From NCBI GenBank assembly GCA_947502835.1, contig CANNBJ010000004.1, forward strand, positions 1-64,000: a stretch of DNA of 64,000 bases, in the 5' to 3' direction. The notes below the pieces were generated by a model. The model saw only the letters and a list, made by a program, of their open reading frames with translations, had not been told where the DNA came from and did not search any database. This DNA comes from Bdellovibrionales bacterium (lineage in GTDB: Bacteria; Bdellovibrionota; UBA1018; CAIMNF01). Both the position numbers and the translations under genes were made by a program. Positions 25,106-34,163 of this stretch are shown here, piece by piece. Numbering within the stretch: the stretch's first letter is position 1; each line of letters starts with the position of its first letter.

Positions 25106-27082
25106 ATGAGACCATGGAGCGTATCCGATTCCCTGAAACTTTATCAAATCGAGAACTGGGGAGGGCAATACTTCAACGTAAATCCTGCCGGCAATCTGAC
25201 GGTGCATCCGCGCCAAGGGCAGGGACCGGGCATTGACCTGACCAAAGTGATCCAGGAAGTGACCTCCCAGGGACTTGAGCTTCCTTTGCTCGTGCGGTTT
25301 CAAGACATTATTCGGCATCGCGTTATCCAGCTCAATGAAGCATTCGCAAAAGCGATCGAAGAGGCGAACTACGCAGGCGTGTATCGGGGAGTGTATCCGA
25401 TCAAGGTGAATCAAATGCGCGAGGTCGTGGAAGAGGTTGTGGATGCGGGACGTCCCTACGCCTACGGACTCGAGGCGGGCTCAAAAGCCGAGCTTGTGGC
25501 AGTGCTCTCGCAGGATCTTCATCCGGACGCACTCACGATCGTGAATGGATACAAGGATCATTCCGTGATTCGTCTCGCCCTCATGGGGATCAAGCTCGGA
25601 AAGAAAGTGATCATCGTGATCGAGAAGCTCTCCGAAGTGCATTCAGTGGTTCAGATCGCAAAGGAAATGGGCGTTGCCCCGATGCTCGGTCTTCGCTGCA
25701 AGTTGAATTCGAAGGGTTCCGGCAAGTGGGAAGGCTCGGGCGGGGAGCTTGCGAAATTCGGGCTCACGACTCCTGAGATGCTCTACTGCGTGAATTACCT
25801 GAAGGCCGAAGGATACGAGGACAGCATCAAGCTCCTGCACTTCCACATCGGTTCACAGGTCACAAACATTCGAACCATCAAGGAAGCGGTGAAGGAGGCG
25901 ACTCGCTTCTACGCGGAGCTTGTGAAGATGGGGTTCAATCTCGAATATCTGGATGTGGGCGGAGGTCTCGGGGTTGATTACGACGGCTCTCGCACCGATT
26001 TTGAAAGTTCCACCAACTACTCTCTTCAGGAGTACTGTTCCGATGTCGTGTACTCCATCCAGGAAATCTGCGCGAACGAAGAAGTTCCCCTCCCGACGAT
26101 CGTCTCCGAAAGCGGTCGTGCGATCGCGGCCCACCATTCGGTGCTCATCGTGAACATTTTCGGGTCGATCGAAGTGGGCACGACCCCGATTGATCTGCCC
26201 GAGACCGAAGACGAGCACAATGTGGTGAAGGAGATGCGCTATGCGTATCAGAACATCAGCTACAAGAACCTGATGGAGAGTCTGAACGAGGCGATCCAGC
26301 GGAAGGAGGAGGCCCTCTCGATGTTCAAGCTCGGCCTCCTGACCATTCAGGATCGAGCCAAGATCGAGCATCTTTTCTGGCAGCTTTGCCGCAAGGTCCA
26401 GCAATGGGCTCCCGACATGCGCTACATCCCCGAAGAGGTGGAAAAGATCACGAAGGCTCTTGCGGACCAATACCTTTGCAATTTCTCGATCTTCCAATCC
26501 ATGCCCGACCACTGGGCGATCCAACAGCTTTTCCCGGTCATGCCGGTTCATCGCCTGGATGAAGAGCCGGTCCGAAACGCGACCCTCGTCGACATCACCT
26601 GCGACTCCGATGGCAAGGTATGCAAGTTTGTCGATCTCCGGGATGTGAAGGACATGATCAAGCTTCATGCGCTGAAGGACAACGAAGCCTACTTTGTCGG
26701 GTTCTTCCTGACGGGTGCCTATCAGGACATCATGGGGGATTTGCACAACCTTTTCGGAAAGGTCAATGAAGTGCACGTGTTTCTGGATGAGACCGAACCG
26801 GGCGGATATTATGTTGAAGAGGTCATCAAAGGGAACAACATCGCGTCGGTCCTTTCCTGGATCCAGTACTCGCCAGCCCACATCGAGCAGGAAGTGAAGA
26901 GCTTGATCGACCGCAAGGTGCGTGAAGGCCTCATCAAGCCCCGCGAAGGCGTTGAACTTCAAAACTTTTACGAGAATGTCCTTCAGGGCTACACGTACAT
27001 CGACAACTTCAAGCCGAATCTGCAGCGTTCGATCGGATCCCACGTTGATTCGGAGCAGCCCTTCGGAGATCTTCTGCAATGA
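25106..27082 (+). CDS. speA: Biosynthetic arginine decarboxylase
   Basis: 658 residues, the usual size for SpeA. It is a PLP enzyme of the alanine-racemase/ODC fold III type: the PLP lysine lies in YPIKVN near residue 106, and the GVYPIKVNQ, EAGSKAEL and HFHIGSQ motifs are typical. It turns arginine into agmatine, which the ureohydrolase at 5.7-6.7 kb would convert to putrescine. ATG 25106 is chosen by likeness to the family; a TTG 39 bp earlier is possible and there is no clear ribosome site. It overlaps hpd by 4 bp, an unusual pairing. Confidence 0.94.
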   Translation: MRPWSVSDSLKLYQIENWGGQYFNVNPAGNLTVHPRQGQGPGIDLTKVIQEVTSQGLELPLLVRFQDIIRHRVIQLNEAFAKAIEEANYAGVYRGVYPIKVNQMREVVEEVVDAGRPYAYGLEAGSKAELVAVLSQDLHPDALTIVNGYKDHSVIRLALMGIKLGKKVIIVIEKLSEVHSVVQIAKEMGVAPMLGLRCKLNSKGSGKWEGSGGELAKFGLTTPEMLYCVNYLKAEGYEDSIKLLHFHIGSQVTNIRTIKEAVKEATRFYAELVKMGFNLEYLDVGGGLGVDYDGSRTDFESSTNYSLQEYCSDVVYSIQEICANEEVPLPTIVSESGRAIAAHHSVLIVNIFGSIEVGTTPIDLPETEDEHNVVKEMRYAYQNISYKNLMESLNEAIQRKEEALSMFKLGLLTIQDRAKIEHLFWQLCRKVQQWAPDMRYIPEEVEKITKALADQYLCNFSIFQSMPDHWAIQQLFPVMPVHRLDEEPVRNATLVDITCDSDGKVCKFVDLRDVKDMIKLHALKDNEAYFVGFFLTGAYQDIMGDLHNLFGKVNEVHVFLDETEPGGYYVEEVIKGNNIASVLSWIQYSPAHIEQEVKSLIDRKVREGLIKPREGVELQNFYENVLQGYTYIDNFKPNLQRSIGSHVDSEQPFGDLLQ

Positions 27083-28164
27083 AACTTCTGAACCAGGGTT
27101 TTGACCATGTCGAATTTTCCGTAAACTCGATTGCGCCGCACCAGGTGACCTGGGAGAAAATGGGGTTTGAAAAGATTGCGGATGTGAAGGTCCCCTCAAA
27201 GGGGGCTCGCCACGTGGTCATGGCACAAGGCGCGGTTCGTTTGCTGCTGACCGAGTATGATTCCACTCCTGAGGCGATGAAGCAGGAGGGATATCAATTC
27301 CTGAAAGCCCATGGAGAGGGGATTTGCGTTCTTGCAGCCGAGGTCGAAGATTCAGCTGCAACCTATCGCGAAGTTGTGAGTCGTGGAGCAAGGCCCGCCA
27401 TGGAGCCGACACCCTTTGAGACCCCCGAAGGTTCGGTGGTTCTGTCCGAGGTCTTCACTCCTGCCGATTTCCGCTACCGGTTTGTTCAGCGGAAATCGAA
27501 CTCAGACAAAAAGACGCGTGCGCTCTTCCTTGACTCGGTTGTTGTGGACCGTCTTGAAAGCCCCTCTCCGACGGGGATCTTTCGGATCGACCATCTTACC
27601 AACAACATCGACATGGGGCAGTTCGACACTTGGCTCAAGTTCTATACCGAGACCTTCGGGTTCAAGGCTGTTCGCAGATTCAATATCAAGACGGGCCGCA
27701 CAGGCCTTCTGTCGGATGTGGTGCAGTCGCCATGCGGACGGATCAAAGTGCCGATCAATGAGGCAACCGAGCCCGAGAGCCAGGTGCAGGAGTTTGTGAA
27801 TCGATTCAAGGGGGCGGGTGTACAGCATCTTGCATTCCAAACGACCGGAATCATCGAGGGGCTTCGCACCTACAGGAGTCAGGGCTTCAAGTTCCTCTCC
27901 GTCCCGCACTCGTACTACGAGGTTGTGCCGACACGCGTACCCGGTGTGACCGAGGATCTGGCGGTTCTCGAGGAACTCGGGATTCTTCTCGATGGGGAGG
28001 GTGGGGGATACCTCATGCAGATCTTCACCCAGGAGCTGGTGGGGCCTTTCTTCCTGGAGCTCATCGAACGAAAGGGAAATGACGGATTTGGAGAGGGGAA
28101 TTTCAAGGCGCTTTTTGAAGCGATCGAGCGCGATCAGATTCGGCGCGGCGTTTTGAAGGCCTGA
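27079..28164 (+). CDS. hpd: 4-Hydroxyphenylpyruvate dioxygenase
   Basis: 361 residues of the vicinal-oxygen-chelate fold. The Fe ligands are visible: His in FRIDHLTNN, His in GVQHLAFQT, and Glu in LELIER near residue 323, after the typical QIFT motif. It converts 4-hydroxyphenylpyruvate, from tyrosine, to homogentisate. Homogentisate feeds tyrosine breakdown or, in some bacteria, pigment or tocopherol-like products; no homogentisate dioxygenase is nearby. It starts in the speA stop codon (ATGA) and is followed 5 bp later by a peptidase gene. Confidence 0.93.
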   Translation: MKLLNQGFDHVEFSVNSIAPHQVTWEKMGFEKIADVKVPSKGARHVVMAQGAVRLLLTEYDSTPEAMKQEGYQFLKAHGEGICVLAAEVEDSAATYREVVSRGARPAMEPTPFETPEGSVVLSEVFTPADFRYRFVQRKSNSDKKTRALFLDSVVVDRLESPSPTGIFRIDHLTNNIDMGQFDTWLKFYTETFGFKAVRRFNIKTGRTGLLSDVVQSPCGRIKVPINEATEPESQVQEFVNRFKGAGVQHLAFQTTGIIEGLRTYRSQGFKFLSVPHSYYEVVPTRVPGVTEDLAVLEELGILLDGEGGGYLMQIFTQELVGPFFLELIERKGNDGFGEGNFKALFEAIERDQIRRGVLKA

Positions 28165-28169
28165 ATCCT

Positions 28170-29468
28170 ATGCTGAAAACCTCGGTTTCCACTCGATATG
28201 CCGAGCGCAGGAGCAGCCTCATGGGCCTTGCTCCGGAAGCGTGCTTTGTTTTTTTCGGAGCTCCCGAGCCGGAGGGGTCAGCGCATCGCCATCCGTTTCG
28301 ACAGAATCGGGATTTTTTCTATCTGACGGAATTCGATGAGCCCGAGGCAATTCTGGTTTTGTGCGGTGGCAAGAGTCATCTTTTCGTTCAGGATCGCGAT
28401 GAGTCCCGCGAGATTTGGACGGGCGAACGGTACGGCGCCGAACGGGCAGCCGGGATTTTCCGGGTCGACGAGGCTCATCGTCTGCTGGATTTTGATTCAA
28501 AGCTCGATTTGTTCCTGAAGGACAGCAAGTCGGTGTATTTCACCTTGGGTGAATCCCCGGCGCGGGACGCAAAGATCCTGAAAGCCATTTCAAATTCCAG
28601 CCGGCATCGAGGCAAAGGACGGTTTGGCAATCTTCCCGTGCATGATCCCTTCCCGCATCTGTCCTTGCTTCGCTCGGTGAAGGATGAGCTTGAGATCGAC
28701 CGGATGCGGAGGGCCTGCTCCGCAACGGCAAAAGCCCATCTTCATCTTTTGAAGCGGGTTCGTGCCGGGATGACCGAATTCGATGCCTCAAATGAGTTTC
28801 AGTATTGGCTCTTCAAGCAGGGCGCCACGGAATTGGGGTATGCTCCCATCTTCGCTTCCGGTTTCAACGCAACCACTTTGCATTATGTACGCAACAACGA
28901 TGCGCTCAAACACGGAGATCTGCTTTTGGTTGATGCCGCGGGCGAAGTGGAGGGCTATACGGCAGACCTGACCCAGACATTTCCGGTTTCAGGGACGTTT
29001 TCCCCCGAGCAAAGAAAAATCTATCAAGCGGTCCTCGATGTGAACCGCGAGATTACAAGGATGACGGCACCCGGCGTGAATTACCGGGCACTCCACTCCA
29101 GGAGTGTCGAGCTTCTCACGGAGTCGCTCCTGAGCCTCGGGGTTCTGAGCGGTGACTTGCGTGAGAACATCCACTCGAATGCCTATCGCCCGTATTTCCC
29201 GCATGGACTCGGCCATTACCTCGGGCTTGATGTCCATGATGCGGGAATCTATCACGAGGAGGGACGCGATTTCGAGCTTCAACCCGGAATGATTCTCACC
29301 AACGAGCCGGGTCTGTATTTCCGTGAGCGCGGATCTCCCTTTCATGGCATCGGGGTCAGGATCGAGGATGATCTGCTCGTGACGGCGAAGGGAGCCGAGG
29401 TGTTGACTCGCGAGTTGCCTCGCGATGTGGATGCGATCGAGTCGCTCCGGACGATTGCGAGTGCCTGA
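28170..29468 (+). CDS. pepP: Xaa-Pro aminopeptidase (M24B)
   Basis: 432 residues. The N-terminal creatinase-like domain (1-170) is followed by the pita-bread catalytic domain. The five metal ligands are present: two Asp in LLVDAAGEVEGYTADLTQ, His in HGLGHYLGLDVHD, Glu in TNEPGLYF and Glu in GVRIEDDLL. It removes the first residue from peptides with proline in position two. It lies between hpd and dus in one run of closely spaced genes. Confidence 0.92.
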   Translation: MLKTSVSTRYAERRSSLMGLAPEACFVFFGAPEPEGSAHRHPFRQNRDFFYLTEFDEPEAILVLCGGKSHLFVQDRDESREIWTGERYGAERAAGIFRVDEAHRLLDFDSKLDLFLKDSKSVYFTLGESPARDAKILKAISNSSRHRGKGRFGNLPVHDPFPHLSLLRSVKDELEIDRMRRACSATAKAHLHLLKRVRAGMTEFDASNEFQYWLFKQGATELGYAPIFASGFNATTLHYVRNNDALKHGDLLLVDAAGEVEGYTADLTQTFPVSGTFSPEQRKIYQAVLDVNREITRMTAPGVNYRALHSRSVELLTESLLSLGVLSGDLRENIHSNAYRPYFPHGLGHYLGLDVHDAGIYHEEGRDFELQPGMILTNEPGLYFRERGSPFHGIGVRIEDDLLVTAKGAEVLTRELPRDVDAIESLRTIASA

Positions 29469-29475
29469 GGAATCC

Positions 29476-30492
29476 ATGAAGCTCGGACCGATAGAAATCG
29501 ATCATCCTTTTTTGCTGGCTCCGATGGCGGGAATCACGAACTCGCCGTTTCGAAGACTCATGCGCCAGTACGGAAGCTCTGTGGTGATCAGTGAGTTGGT
29601 TTCTGCGAACGGGATCGAGTACGCATCCCAGCGCACGCTCGACCTGCTCAAATTTGTCGAGCAGGAGCGACCCGTGGGACTTCAGATTTTCGGGGAAGAG
29701 GAAGAAAATCTCGTGCGCGCCTGTCAGGTGGTCGAGAAGCTCGGAGCCGATTTTGTTGACCTGAACATGGGGTGTCCTGTGCCCAAAGTGGTGAAGAAGG
29801 GGGCCGGGGCTGCGATGTGCCGCAATCCAGTGGAACTTGGAAAGATCCTGAGTGCCATGGTGAAGTCGGTGAAAATCCCGGTCACAATCAAGATCCGGAC
29901 GGGATGGGATTCCTCGACCCGCAACGCACGCGAGATTGTGAAGGTTGCGAGCGAAGCGGGGGTGGCTTGGGTTGCGATCCATGGTCGAACCCGGGCCCAA
30001 GGGTACAGCGGGGATGCCGATTGGGAGTTCATCGGGAATGTGAAGGCGGGGAGCCCGCTACCGATCATCGGGAATGGGGATGTGAACACTCCGGATCAGG
30101 CCGTAAGTCGTTACCGGACCTTCGGTGTCGATGCGGTCATGATCGGGAGAGGCGCGCTTCGGAATCCTTTTTTGTTCGAGCAGTCAGCGGATCTGCTCGC
30201 GGGTCGCACGGTCCAGCCGGTCACCGCAGAAAGAATCCTTGAGCTCTTGCAAAAGCAAAGGGGATATTTGTCCTCGAGTTTCGATGCGAGGGGAGCCATG
30301 CTTCATGCCCGGAAGTTCTTGGCCTGGTATTCGAGCGGGTATCCGGGCGCTGCCGAGTTCCGGAAGAATGTGTTTCACCTCCCGGATGAACCCTCGCTCT
30401 GGGATGAGGCGCAACGATTCTTTTCGAGTGCCATCAAGAAGCGCGATTTCGGGTATCTGAGCGAGCCTTTCCTGATGGGCGGGCACGGCTGA
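29476..30492 (+). CDS. dusB: tRNA-dihydrouridine synthase (DusB-like)
   Basis: 338 residues. FMN TIM-barrel enzyme reducing uridines in the tRNA D-loop. Motifs: APMAGITNSPFR at the start, NMGCPVPKVVKKGAGAAM with the catalytic Cys near residue 100, HGRTRAQGYSG and GNGDV. The ATG is preceded by TGAGGAA, which overlaps the upstream stop codon. The gene ends 12 bp from the convergent chemoreceptor gene. Confidence 0.93.
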   Translation: MKLGPIEIDHPFLLAPMAGITNSPFRRLMRQYGSSVVISELVSANGIEYASQRTLDLLKFVEQERPVGLQIFGEEEENLVRACQVVEKLGADFVDLNMGCPVPKVVKKGAGAAMCRNPVELGKILSAMVKSVKIPVTIKIRTGWDSSTRNAREIVKVASEAGVAWVAIHGRTRAQGYSGDADWEFIGNVKAGSPLPIIGNGDVNTPDQAVSRYRTFGVDAVMIGRGALRNPFLFEQSADLLAGRTVQPVTAERILELLQKQRGYLSSSFDARGAMLHARKFLAWYSSGYPGAAEFRKNVFHLPDEPSLWDEAQRFFSSAIKKRDFGYLSEPFLMGGHG

Positions 30493-30504
30493 CCCCGATT
30501 CTTC

Positions 30505-32073
30505 TCAGCCCAGGAAAATGGTTCGCAGGTTGCTCATGGATTCACTCAGGGAGTCAGCTTGTTGCTTCAGTGCAATGGCCTCCTTTTGTGCGGAATTGGC
30601 AAGTCCCGTGTTCTGGTTTGTGGCCTGATTGAGCTGATTCACTGCCTGATTGATCTCCTGGATCCCTTTGGCCTGCTCGCCTGACGCACGGGATACGTCC
30701 TCCAAGCGGGAGTGTACTTCACTTGTTTTTCTTTGGATGTCCTCGAAGATTTCAGCACACCTAGTGCTTGCCCTGGATCCTTCCTCGATCTTGAGGCGTC
30801 CGTCCCGGATCAATTTCTCAATTCGCTCATTGTTCTGTTTCACAATGGCTTCCACCTGTTCCGTGCTCCCTTGCAGTTTGTCGAAAATCTCTTGCGCGGC
30901 ATTCCCGCTCATGGAGGCGAGCTTTCCCACCTCCTCGGCGACCACGGCAAAGCCTTTGCCGCTTTCGCCGGCGCGTGCCGCTTCGACCGAGGCATTGAAC
31001 GAGAGGAGTTTTGTTTGAAATACGATGTCGTTGATGACTCTGGTTTTGTCTGCGATTTCCTGAATGAGGCGTGACACGTTGGCGATTTCACGGTTCCCGG
31101 TTTGAACTTGGGTGATGATTCCCTCCTGGCTGTTTGAGATGGCGAGCATTGCATTCTTGAGCTCATCGATTGAATCGGCGCCGCGCTTGGAGATGCTTTG
31201 ACTTTCCTCGGAGATCCTTGCGGAGTGCATCGTTCCCTCCGAGCTCTTTTTGATCATCGAGGAAATTTGCTCGATCGCGGTTGCGGTCTCGGTGATGGCT
31301 GCGGCCTGCTCATTCGAGCTGGACGAGAGATCCTGACTGGTTCCTGTAATTCCGCCGGCGCTTTGATTGACCGAGTTCGAAATTTCGTCCACGTTCTGGA
31401 AAATGTCGAGAGCGCTCTTCAGGTTGCGAATCGAGATGAACAGAATCCCGCCGAGCCCGAGGAGCAGGGTTGCGACGAGTACCACGATGATCCGGATCCC
31501 GCTCGACTTTCGCTCTTCTTCGATTTGATCGAGAATCCCCGTTGATCTCGAGTCGATCAAGATCTTCAGTTTGTCGAAATTTCCATTCTGGATGATTCGG
31601 GCAGGGGCATACTTTGTGTTGAACACCCGGATTGCATCAGCGCTTTTTGCCTCGATCAGTGCGCCCACCTCGTTTTCGATGGTGTTCAAGGTGGTTGCAT
31701 CAAAATCCGACATCGTCTTGCTGAGGGCCAGAGCCTCAGAGTCATTTGCGATCAAGGTTGCGAGCTTCCCGGAAGCCTCTACGAACCGGTCATCCGCCTG
31801 CTTCTTTTTTTCCAGCTCTTCCTTGCTCTCCGGATTCAGGAGATAACCTCTCAGGGCCTCCGACATCTTGACCATCTCGAGTTCTGCGGTTGTGATCAGC
31901 TTGCTCATCTCGACTGCGCGGATGGCATCATCGTTTTCATGATGGGAATCATTGTAAATGTGGATGCAAACCCCGCAGGTAACCAAAAGCAAGGGCAGTG
32001 TGGACGCCGTAATTTTCTGGATCATGGAAAGTCGCATATTCATTGTTTCGGAGTTTCCCGAATCATTCTTCAT
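30505..32073 (-). CDS. Methyl-accepting chemotaxis protein
   Basis: 522 residues. The first membrane helix (about 17-35), a periplasmic four-helix-type sensor domain (about 36-190) and the second helix (about 193-215) are followed by the cytoplasmic signalling coiled coil. The hairpin tip is [20 protein letters not shown] with the later [15 protein letters not shown], close to the consensus but with T-K and S-F in place of T-N and A-L. There is no obvious HAMP domain and no C-terminal methylation pentapeptide. It implies chemotaxis and motility elsewhere in the genome. Confidence 0.92.
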   Translation of the reverse strand: MKNDSGNSETMNMRLSMIQKITASTLPLLLVTCGVCIHIYNDSHHENDDAIRAVEMSKLITTAELEMVKMSEALRGYLLNPESKEELEKKKQADDRFVEASGKLATLIANDSEALALSKTMSDFDATTLNTIENEVGALIEAKSADAIRVFNTKYAPARIIQNGNFDKLKILIDSRSTGILDQIEEERKSSGIRIIVVLVATLLLGLGGILFISIRNLKSALDIFQNVDEISNSVNQSAGGITGTSQDLSSSSNEQAAAITETATAIEQISSMIKKSSEGTMHSARISEESQSISKRGADSIDELKNAMLAISNSQEGIITQVQTGNREIANVSRLIQEIADKTRVINDIVFQTKLLSFNASVEAARAGESGKGFAVVAEEVGKLASMSGNAAQEIFDKLQGSTEQVEAIVKQNNERIEKLIRDGRLKIEEGSRASTRCAEIFEDIQRKTSEVHSRLEDVSRASGEQAKGIQEINQAVNQLNQATNQNTGLANSAQKEAIALKQQADSLSESMSNLRTIFLG

Positions 32074-32149
32074 CGTTAAATCCAGTGTGAGGAAAACTTA
32101 ATTTGGCGGGAATGGATCCGCGCCCGCCCGGTTTGCGGGTGACTAGTCT

Positions 32150-32179
32150 TTGACAAAAGGGCGGGAATCTCGGTAGCGT
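32150..32179 (+). promoter_or_regulatory. Promoter of the MbcA/ParS-like gene (leaderless)
   Basis: Consensus -35 TTGACA (32150-32155), 18-nt spacer, -10 TAGCGT (32174-32179), 7 nt to the ATG at 32187. No ribosome site fits in the remaining bases. Confidence 0.65.
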
Positions 32180-32186
32180 CCGGGTC

Positions 32187-32579
32187 ATGTCGAGCGAATC
32201 AAATGCCGAATCACCACACCTGATCGAATGGCTTCGAAAGATCCAGCTTGCTTGGGACCTTTCGCCCGTTGAGCTCTCCCGCATCAGTCATGCAGAGGAA
32301 GCTGATCTGAAACGGTATCTCGCGCTCTCGAACACAGAAGTGCTTTCACTTCCCACGATTCCCTCGGGCCTTGAGGCCGCAGTGGGACTTGTGGGTCTTT
32401 ACCGGCAGTTGCTGACGGTGTACCCGTCGAGGGAAGAGCAACTCAAGTGGCTTGAGTTGCCCAACCAGGTGCTCGAAGGGCGTCGTCCCCTCGAAGTGAT
32501 GGCGATGTCGCCAGCCCACCTTGCCTACGTGACCTATGCGGTGGAAAGCGGGCTCAGGCTTGGACCAAGGAAAGAGTGA
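32187..32579 (+). CDS. Orphan MbcA/ParS/Xre antitoxin-like protein
   Basis: 130 residues. The C-terminal half (about 68-126: LVGLYRQLLTVYPS, QLKWLELPNQVLEGRRPLEVMAMSPAHLAYV) matches the pattern of the MbcA/ParS/Xre toxin-binding domain, in which a W-L-x-x-P-N/H-x-x-L-x-G-x-x-P-x-x-x-L core is typical. The N-terminal half could be a small helix-turn-helix (VELSRISHAEEADLKRYL). Such proteins usually neutralise a RES-domain toxin encoded beside them; none is found here. It may be a solitary regulator. Confidence 0.62.
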   Translation: MSSESNAESPHLIEWLRKIQLAWDLSPVELSRISHAEEADLKRYLALSNTEVLSLPTIPSGLEAAVGLVGLYRQLLTVYPSREEQLKWLELPNQVLEGRRPLEVMAMSPAHLAYVTYAVESGLRLGPRKE

Positions 32580-32622
32580 CCCTGCGATGGTGATGTGACC
32601 TCGGGAGTATTCTGTTCCGGAT

Positions 32623-33093
32623 TCAATCTTCCTGAAACCGGACGGTTTTCCCCTCAATCGTGATCGAAAAACCGTCGCTGGTTTTTTCGAGATGCCTCAG
32701 GATTTCATAATAAGCCTGCGTGAGGAACTTTGCTTCCTCCCGGGTTCCCTCGTTTGGATGGGGCACCCGGCACGTGAGCCGCCCTCGATGGTAGCGAAGG
32801 GTTTCCGGCTCGAGCTCGAGGGTTCGTCCGTCATTGAGTTCAACGGAATATCCGATCATCGGGTCGCCCTCGAGCCTGACCACAAAATAGAGGGTGTCCT
32901 CAACGTGAACATACTTTTTTTCCTGCCCAAGCCGGATCTCGAAGCCCTCCTTGCAGCGAAAGAGGTTCCGCGCAAAGGCAATTTTTGTCCGCTCGTGCAA
33001 GATTTCCTCACCGTTGGAAAGCCAGATCCCGTTTCGAGTCAGGATCAGATCCTCGTAGATGCCGAAGAGTCCGGAATCGAGGTTTGCGCTCAT
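32623..33093 (-). CDS. DUF1285-like protein
   Basis: 156 residues, soluble. The order of beta-strand-rich blocks (GIWLSNGEEI, HVEDTLYFVVRLEG, VELNDGRTLELEPETL, then AKFLTQAYYEILRHLE) is like DUF1285 proteins, whose role is unknown. The match is by eye. It starts in the stop codon of the thioesterase gene (4-bp overlap), so the two are co-translated. Confidence 0.65.
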   Translation of the reverse strand: MSANLDSGLFGIYEDLILTRNGIWLSNGEEILHERTKIAFARNLFRCKEGFEIRLGQEKKYVHVEDTLYFVVRLEGDPMIGYSVELNDGRTLELEPETLRYHRGRLTCRVPHPNEGTREEAKFLTQAYYEILRHLEKTSDGFSITIEGKTVRFQED

Positions 33094-33593
33094 GAGTTCT
33101 TCTTCAATTCTTCTTTCTTGATTTCGGTCGCAAGCTGGATGCGGGATTCACGGCGCAATTTTGCAGCCTGATTCCTTCGCTTTTCGGCAGGGGTACCCGC
33201 CTCAATCGGTGGCACGGGGATGGTTCTGCCTTTTTCATCAAGTGCCACAAAGGTCAGATAGGCGCTGACGCTGTGATAGCGCTCGCCCGTTTTCGGGTTT
33301 TCGGCATCCACGCGGACCCCCACTTCCATTGAGGTGCGGCCGGTGGAGTTGACGGAGGCCTTCAGTTCCACGAAATGCCCGAGTTTGATCGGGGCAACAA
33401 AATGAAGGGCGTCGATGGAGGCGGTCACAACGGTTCCTCTGGCATGTTTGCCTGCACAAATGGCTCCAGCGATGTCGATCCAGGACATGACGGTCCCTCC
33501 AAAGATGGTTCCCAAAGCGTTGGTGTGTTGGGGGAGGACGATTTCGGTCATGGTTACCGCAGACTCGCGAGGGGTTTTGGATTTCATTTTCAT
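33090..33593 (-). CDS. Acyl-CoA thioesterase, hotdog fold (YciA-like)
   Basis: 167 residues from ATG 33593 (a TTG 12 bp earlier is possible). Hotdog-fold thioesterase with N-A-L-G-T-I-F-G-G and the W-x-D/D-x-A-x-x-x-C-A motif (SWIDIAGAICAGKHA), like YciA and related acyl-CoA hydrolases. The C-terminal 45 residues are basic and helical, beyond the hotdog core. It hydrolyses acyl-CoA esters in the cytoplasm; chain length cannot be told. Confidence 0.88.
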   Translation of the reverse strand: MKMKSKTPRESAVTMTEIVLPQHTNALGTIFGGTVMSWIDIAGAICAGKHARGTVVTASIDALHFVAPIKLGHFVELKASVNSTGRTSMEVGVRVDAENPKTGERYHSVSAYLTFVALDEKGRTIPVPPIEAGTPAEKRRNQAAKLRRESRIQLATEIKKEELKKNS

Positions 33594-33702
33594 GGCCCCA
33601 TTCAATCAAAGTTTTCCAAAGATTTCAGTTGCAAACTTTTTTGATGCGGTAGGATACTGTGGTCGGGAATGGGGGGATGCTCCAAGGATTCAGGAGTACC
33701 CA

Positions 33703-33957
33703 ATGGAGGAACCAATGAAGGAACCTGAATTGAAGGAAGGCGCTACTGTTCTGCAAGAGGTCGTTCGCATGACGGGCCTCTCGGAGGACTATTTGGACAC
33801 CGCCCTTACCGGTTTGCTGGGAAAGCCCGACTCCTCCGTCAATGAGATGACGCTCGGTGAGCTTCGTTCCCTTCTTTTGGATTGTCTCGAAAGCCTGAAC
33901 GAGGAAATGGAAAGCGGGCAGGTCATGCTCGGGAACACCGGATCAAACGTTCCCTAA
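33703..33957 (+). CDS. Small acidic hypothetical protein
   Basis: 84 residues, strongly acidic, no Cys, no membrane segment. Not recognised. AGGAG is 6 nt before the first ATG; a second ATG at 33715 also has GGAGG before it. It diverges from the thioesterase gene and lies 206 bp before clpP. Composition (many Glu, Leu, Met) suggests a small helical protein. Confidence 0.62.
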   Translation: MEEPMKEPELKEGATVLQEVVRMTGLSEDYLDTALTGLLGKPDSSVNEMTLGELRSLLLDCLESLNEEMESGQVMLGNTGSNVP

Positions 33958-34089
33958 GGCTGGCTTCCTTGGCCTGTGCGGGGATTGTTTTCCCTGACTC
34001 ATTTGTTTTTGTTGAGGATTTTCCGTGATGGTCCGGGTGCTTCCCATGCAACAGGGATGGCCAAAGGAAACCCCAAAGATGTAATTTCC

Positions 34090-34118
34090 TTGAGTGATGC
34101 TGTGATTTGTCCGATAAG
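34090..34118 (+). promoter_or_regulatory. Candidate promoter of clpP-clpX
   Basis: TTGAGT (34090-34095), 17-nt spacer, GATAAG (34113-34118). The surrounding CTTGAGT also fits a heat-shock -35 (CTTGAAA) in part, but the -10 does not match that class well. The 206-bp gap before clpP otherwise shows only a weak hairpin near 33981-33995. Confidence 0.45.
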
Positions 34119-34163
34119 ACCTTAAAGGTTTTGTGGACATCAATCACAAGGAGCACAAACTGA

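Noticed and set aside
25853-27199. 448-codon open frame on the minus strand opposite speA and the start of hpd
   Set aside because: It is the mirror of a GC-biased gene; the plus-strand product has intact SpeA motifs and the antisense product has none. The same applies to long frames opposite hemL (12997-14343), lon (44917-46218) and uvrB (55714-56703).
33958-34163. Possible small gene or riboswitch before clpP
   Set aside because: No frame with a ribosome site and no structured RNA motif that I recognise; only a weak hairpin near 33981 and a candidate promoter.
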